A stretch of DNA of 64,000 nucleotides from Antedon bifida. Taxonomy: Eukaryota; Echinodermata; Crinoidea; Comatulida; Antedonidae. The DNA lies in assembly GCA_963402885.1 (NCBI GenBank), contig OY727096.1, forward strand, positions 1,302,001-1,366,000. The letters are read 5' to 3'. Below, one piece after another: positions 63,635 to 64,000 of the stretch. Position numbers and translations under genes: made by a program. The notes beneath the pieces were generated by a model. That model was not told the origin of the DNA. It worked only from the letters and a program-made list of their open reading frames with translations, and ran no database searches. Each line of letters begins with the position of its first letter. Position 1 is the first letter of the stretch.

Positions 63635-63770
63635 CTGATGAAGGGCTAGTGTTGCCCGAAAGCTCTGCTAATTTTTCTGGCTGTTTTACTTCATCGTTTT
63701 GATTTAGCTTTTTGCTTATTTTATTTTGTATCTCCATTGAGATCCAGCCACCGATACCCATGGAATTGTC
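63635..63770 (+). repeat. dispersed repeat with hammerhead-like hairpin
   Basis: CACTGATGAAGGGCTAGTGT and TGCCCGAAAGCTC form a GGGC/GCCC hairpin between CTGATGA and GAAA. Downstream, TTTTTGCTTATTTTATTTTG and TCCATTGAGATCCAGCCACC match 52,990-53,170. One extra A sits between CTGATGA and the stem, so the ribozyme reading is tentative. Confidence 0.45.
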
Positions 63771-64000
63771 ATTATTTCAGTTTCAATCCAACCAGAAAAT
63801 TAATGTTTACATACGTTAGTGCAGGGCAAAACATCTGACCAATAAATTCTGTTATATATCTGTAGTGTCAATAAAAGTTGTTGTTAAATTTTACAATAAT
63901 AAATTTTGACACTAATATTTTATATTGCTATAAAAGAAATTGAATTTATCGGTTCAGATAATATAGCTTGGTTTTCTCATAGAGATATTATAGTGAACTA

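Overview
The window looks like nuclear DNA of a marine deuterostome invertebrate, most likely an echinoderm or another ambulacrarian. The reasons are intron-rich genes with GT-AG introns and animal orthologues closer to vertebrate than arthropod forms, very dense short palindromic transposons, clusters of the TAGGCCTA motif near gene starts, and TIR/death-domain immunity genes. The phylum is an inference; no sequence here fixes it. There are no bacterial operons, CRISPR arrays or rRNA genes.

Layout. 1-6.2 kb: palindromic transposons, one probable terminal coding exon of an unrecognised gene (3,706-4,158, +) and a doubtful minus-strand ORF. 6.4-17.8 kb (+): a complete PRPF40A orthologue (U1 snRNP-associated splicing factor; two WW and several FF domains; 20 exons, 969 codons as assembled here). 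17.8-22.3 kb: mostly non-coding, with a GTACGCGCGCG minisatellite. 22.3-23.05 kb (-): the 5' part of a small secreted-protein gene. 23.9-32.85 kb (+): a complete OSR1/SPAK kinase gene (12 coding exons, 531 aa). 35.3-47.8 kb (-): an innate-immunity-like cluster made of two intact intronless TPR-TIR proteins, one rearranged and shortened TPR-TIR paralogue with permuted order, and a two-exon death-domain protein, set in a diverged segmental duplication. 52.66-55.2 kb (+): an RPP25/RPP25L-type Alba protein (RNase P/MRP subunit) with a long lysine-rich tail. 55.2-64 kb: repeats, SINE pieces, tandem duplications and perhaps a non-coding first exon near 59.3 kb.

The housekeeping genes (PRPF40A, OXSR1, RPP25) are unrelated in function. 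The cluster at 35-48 kb is the coherent unit: TIR and death domains are the adaptor modules of Toll/IL-1-type signalling, and here the TIR is carried on a TPR scaffold. At least 27 copies or fragments of one roughly 165-bp palindromic element (called MITE-A here) occur across the window, plus at least three other inverted-repeat families. Several lie in introns, two within 6-7 bases of a 5' splice site of PRPF40A.

All exon models were read by eye from splice signals, frame continuity and remembered family sequence; no search was run. Family names MITE-A to MITE-D are local labels.
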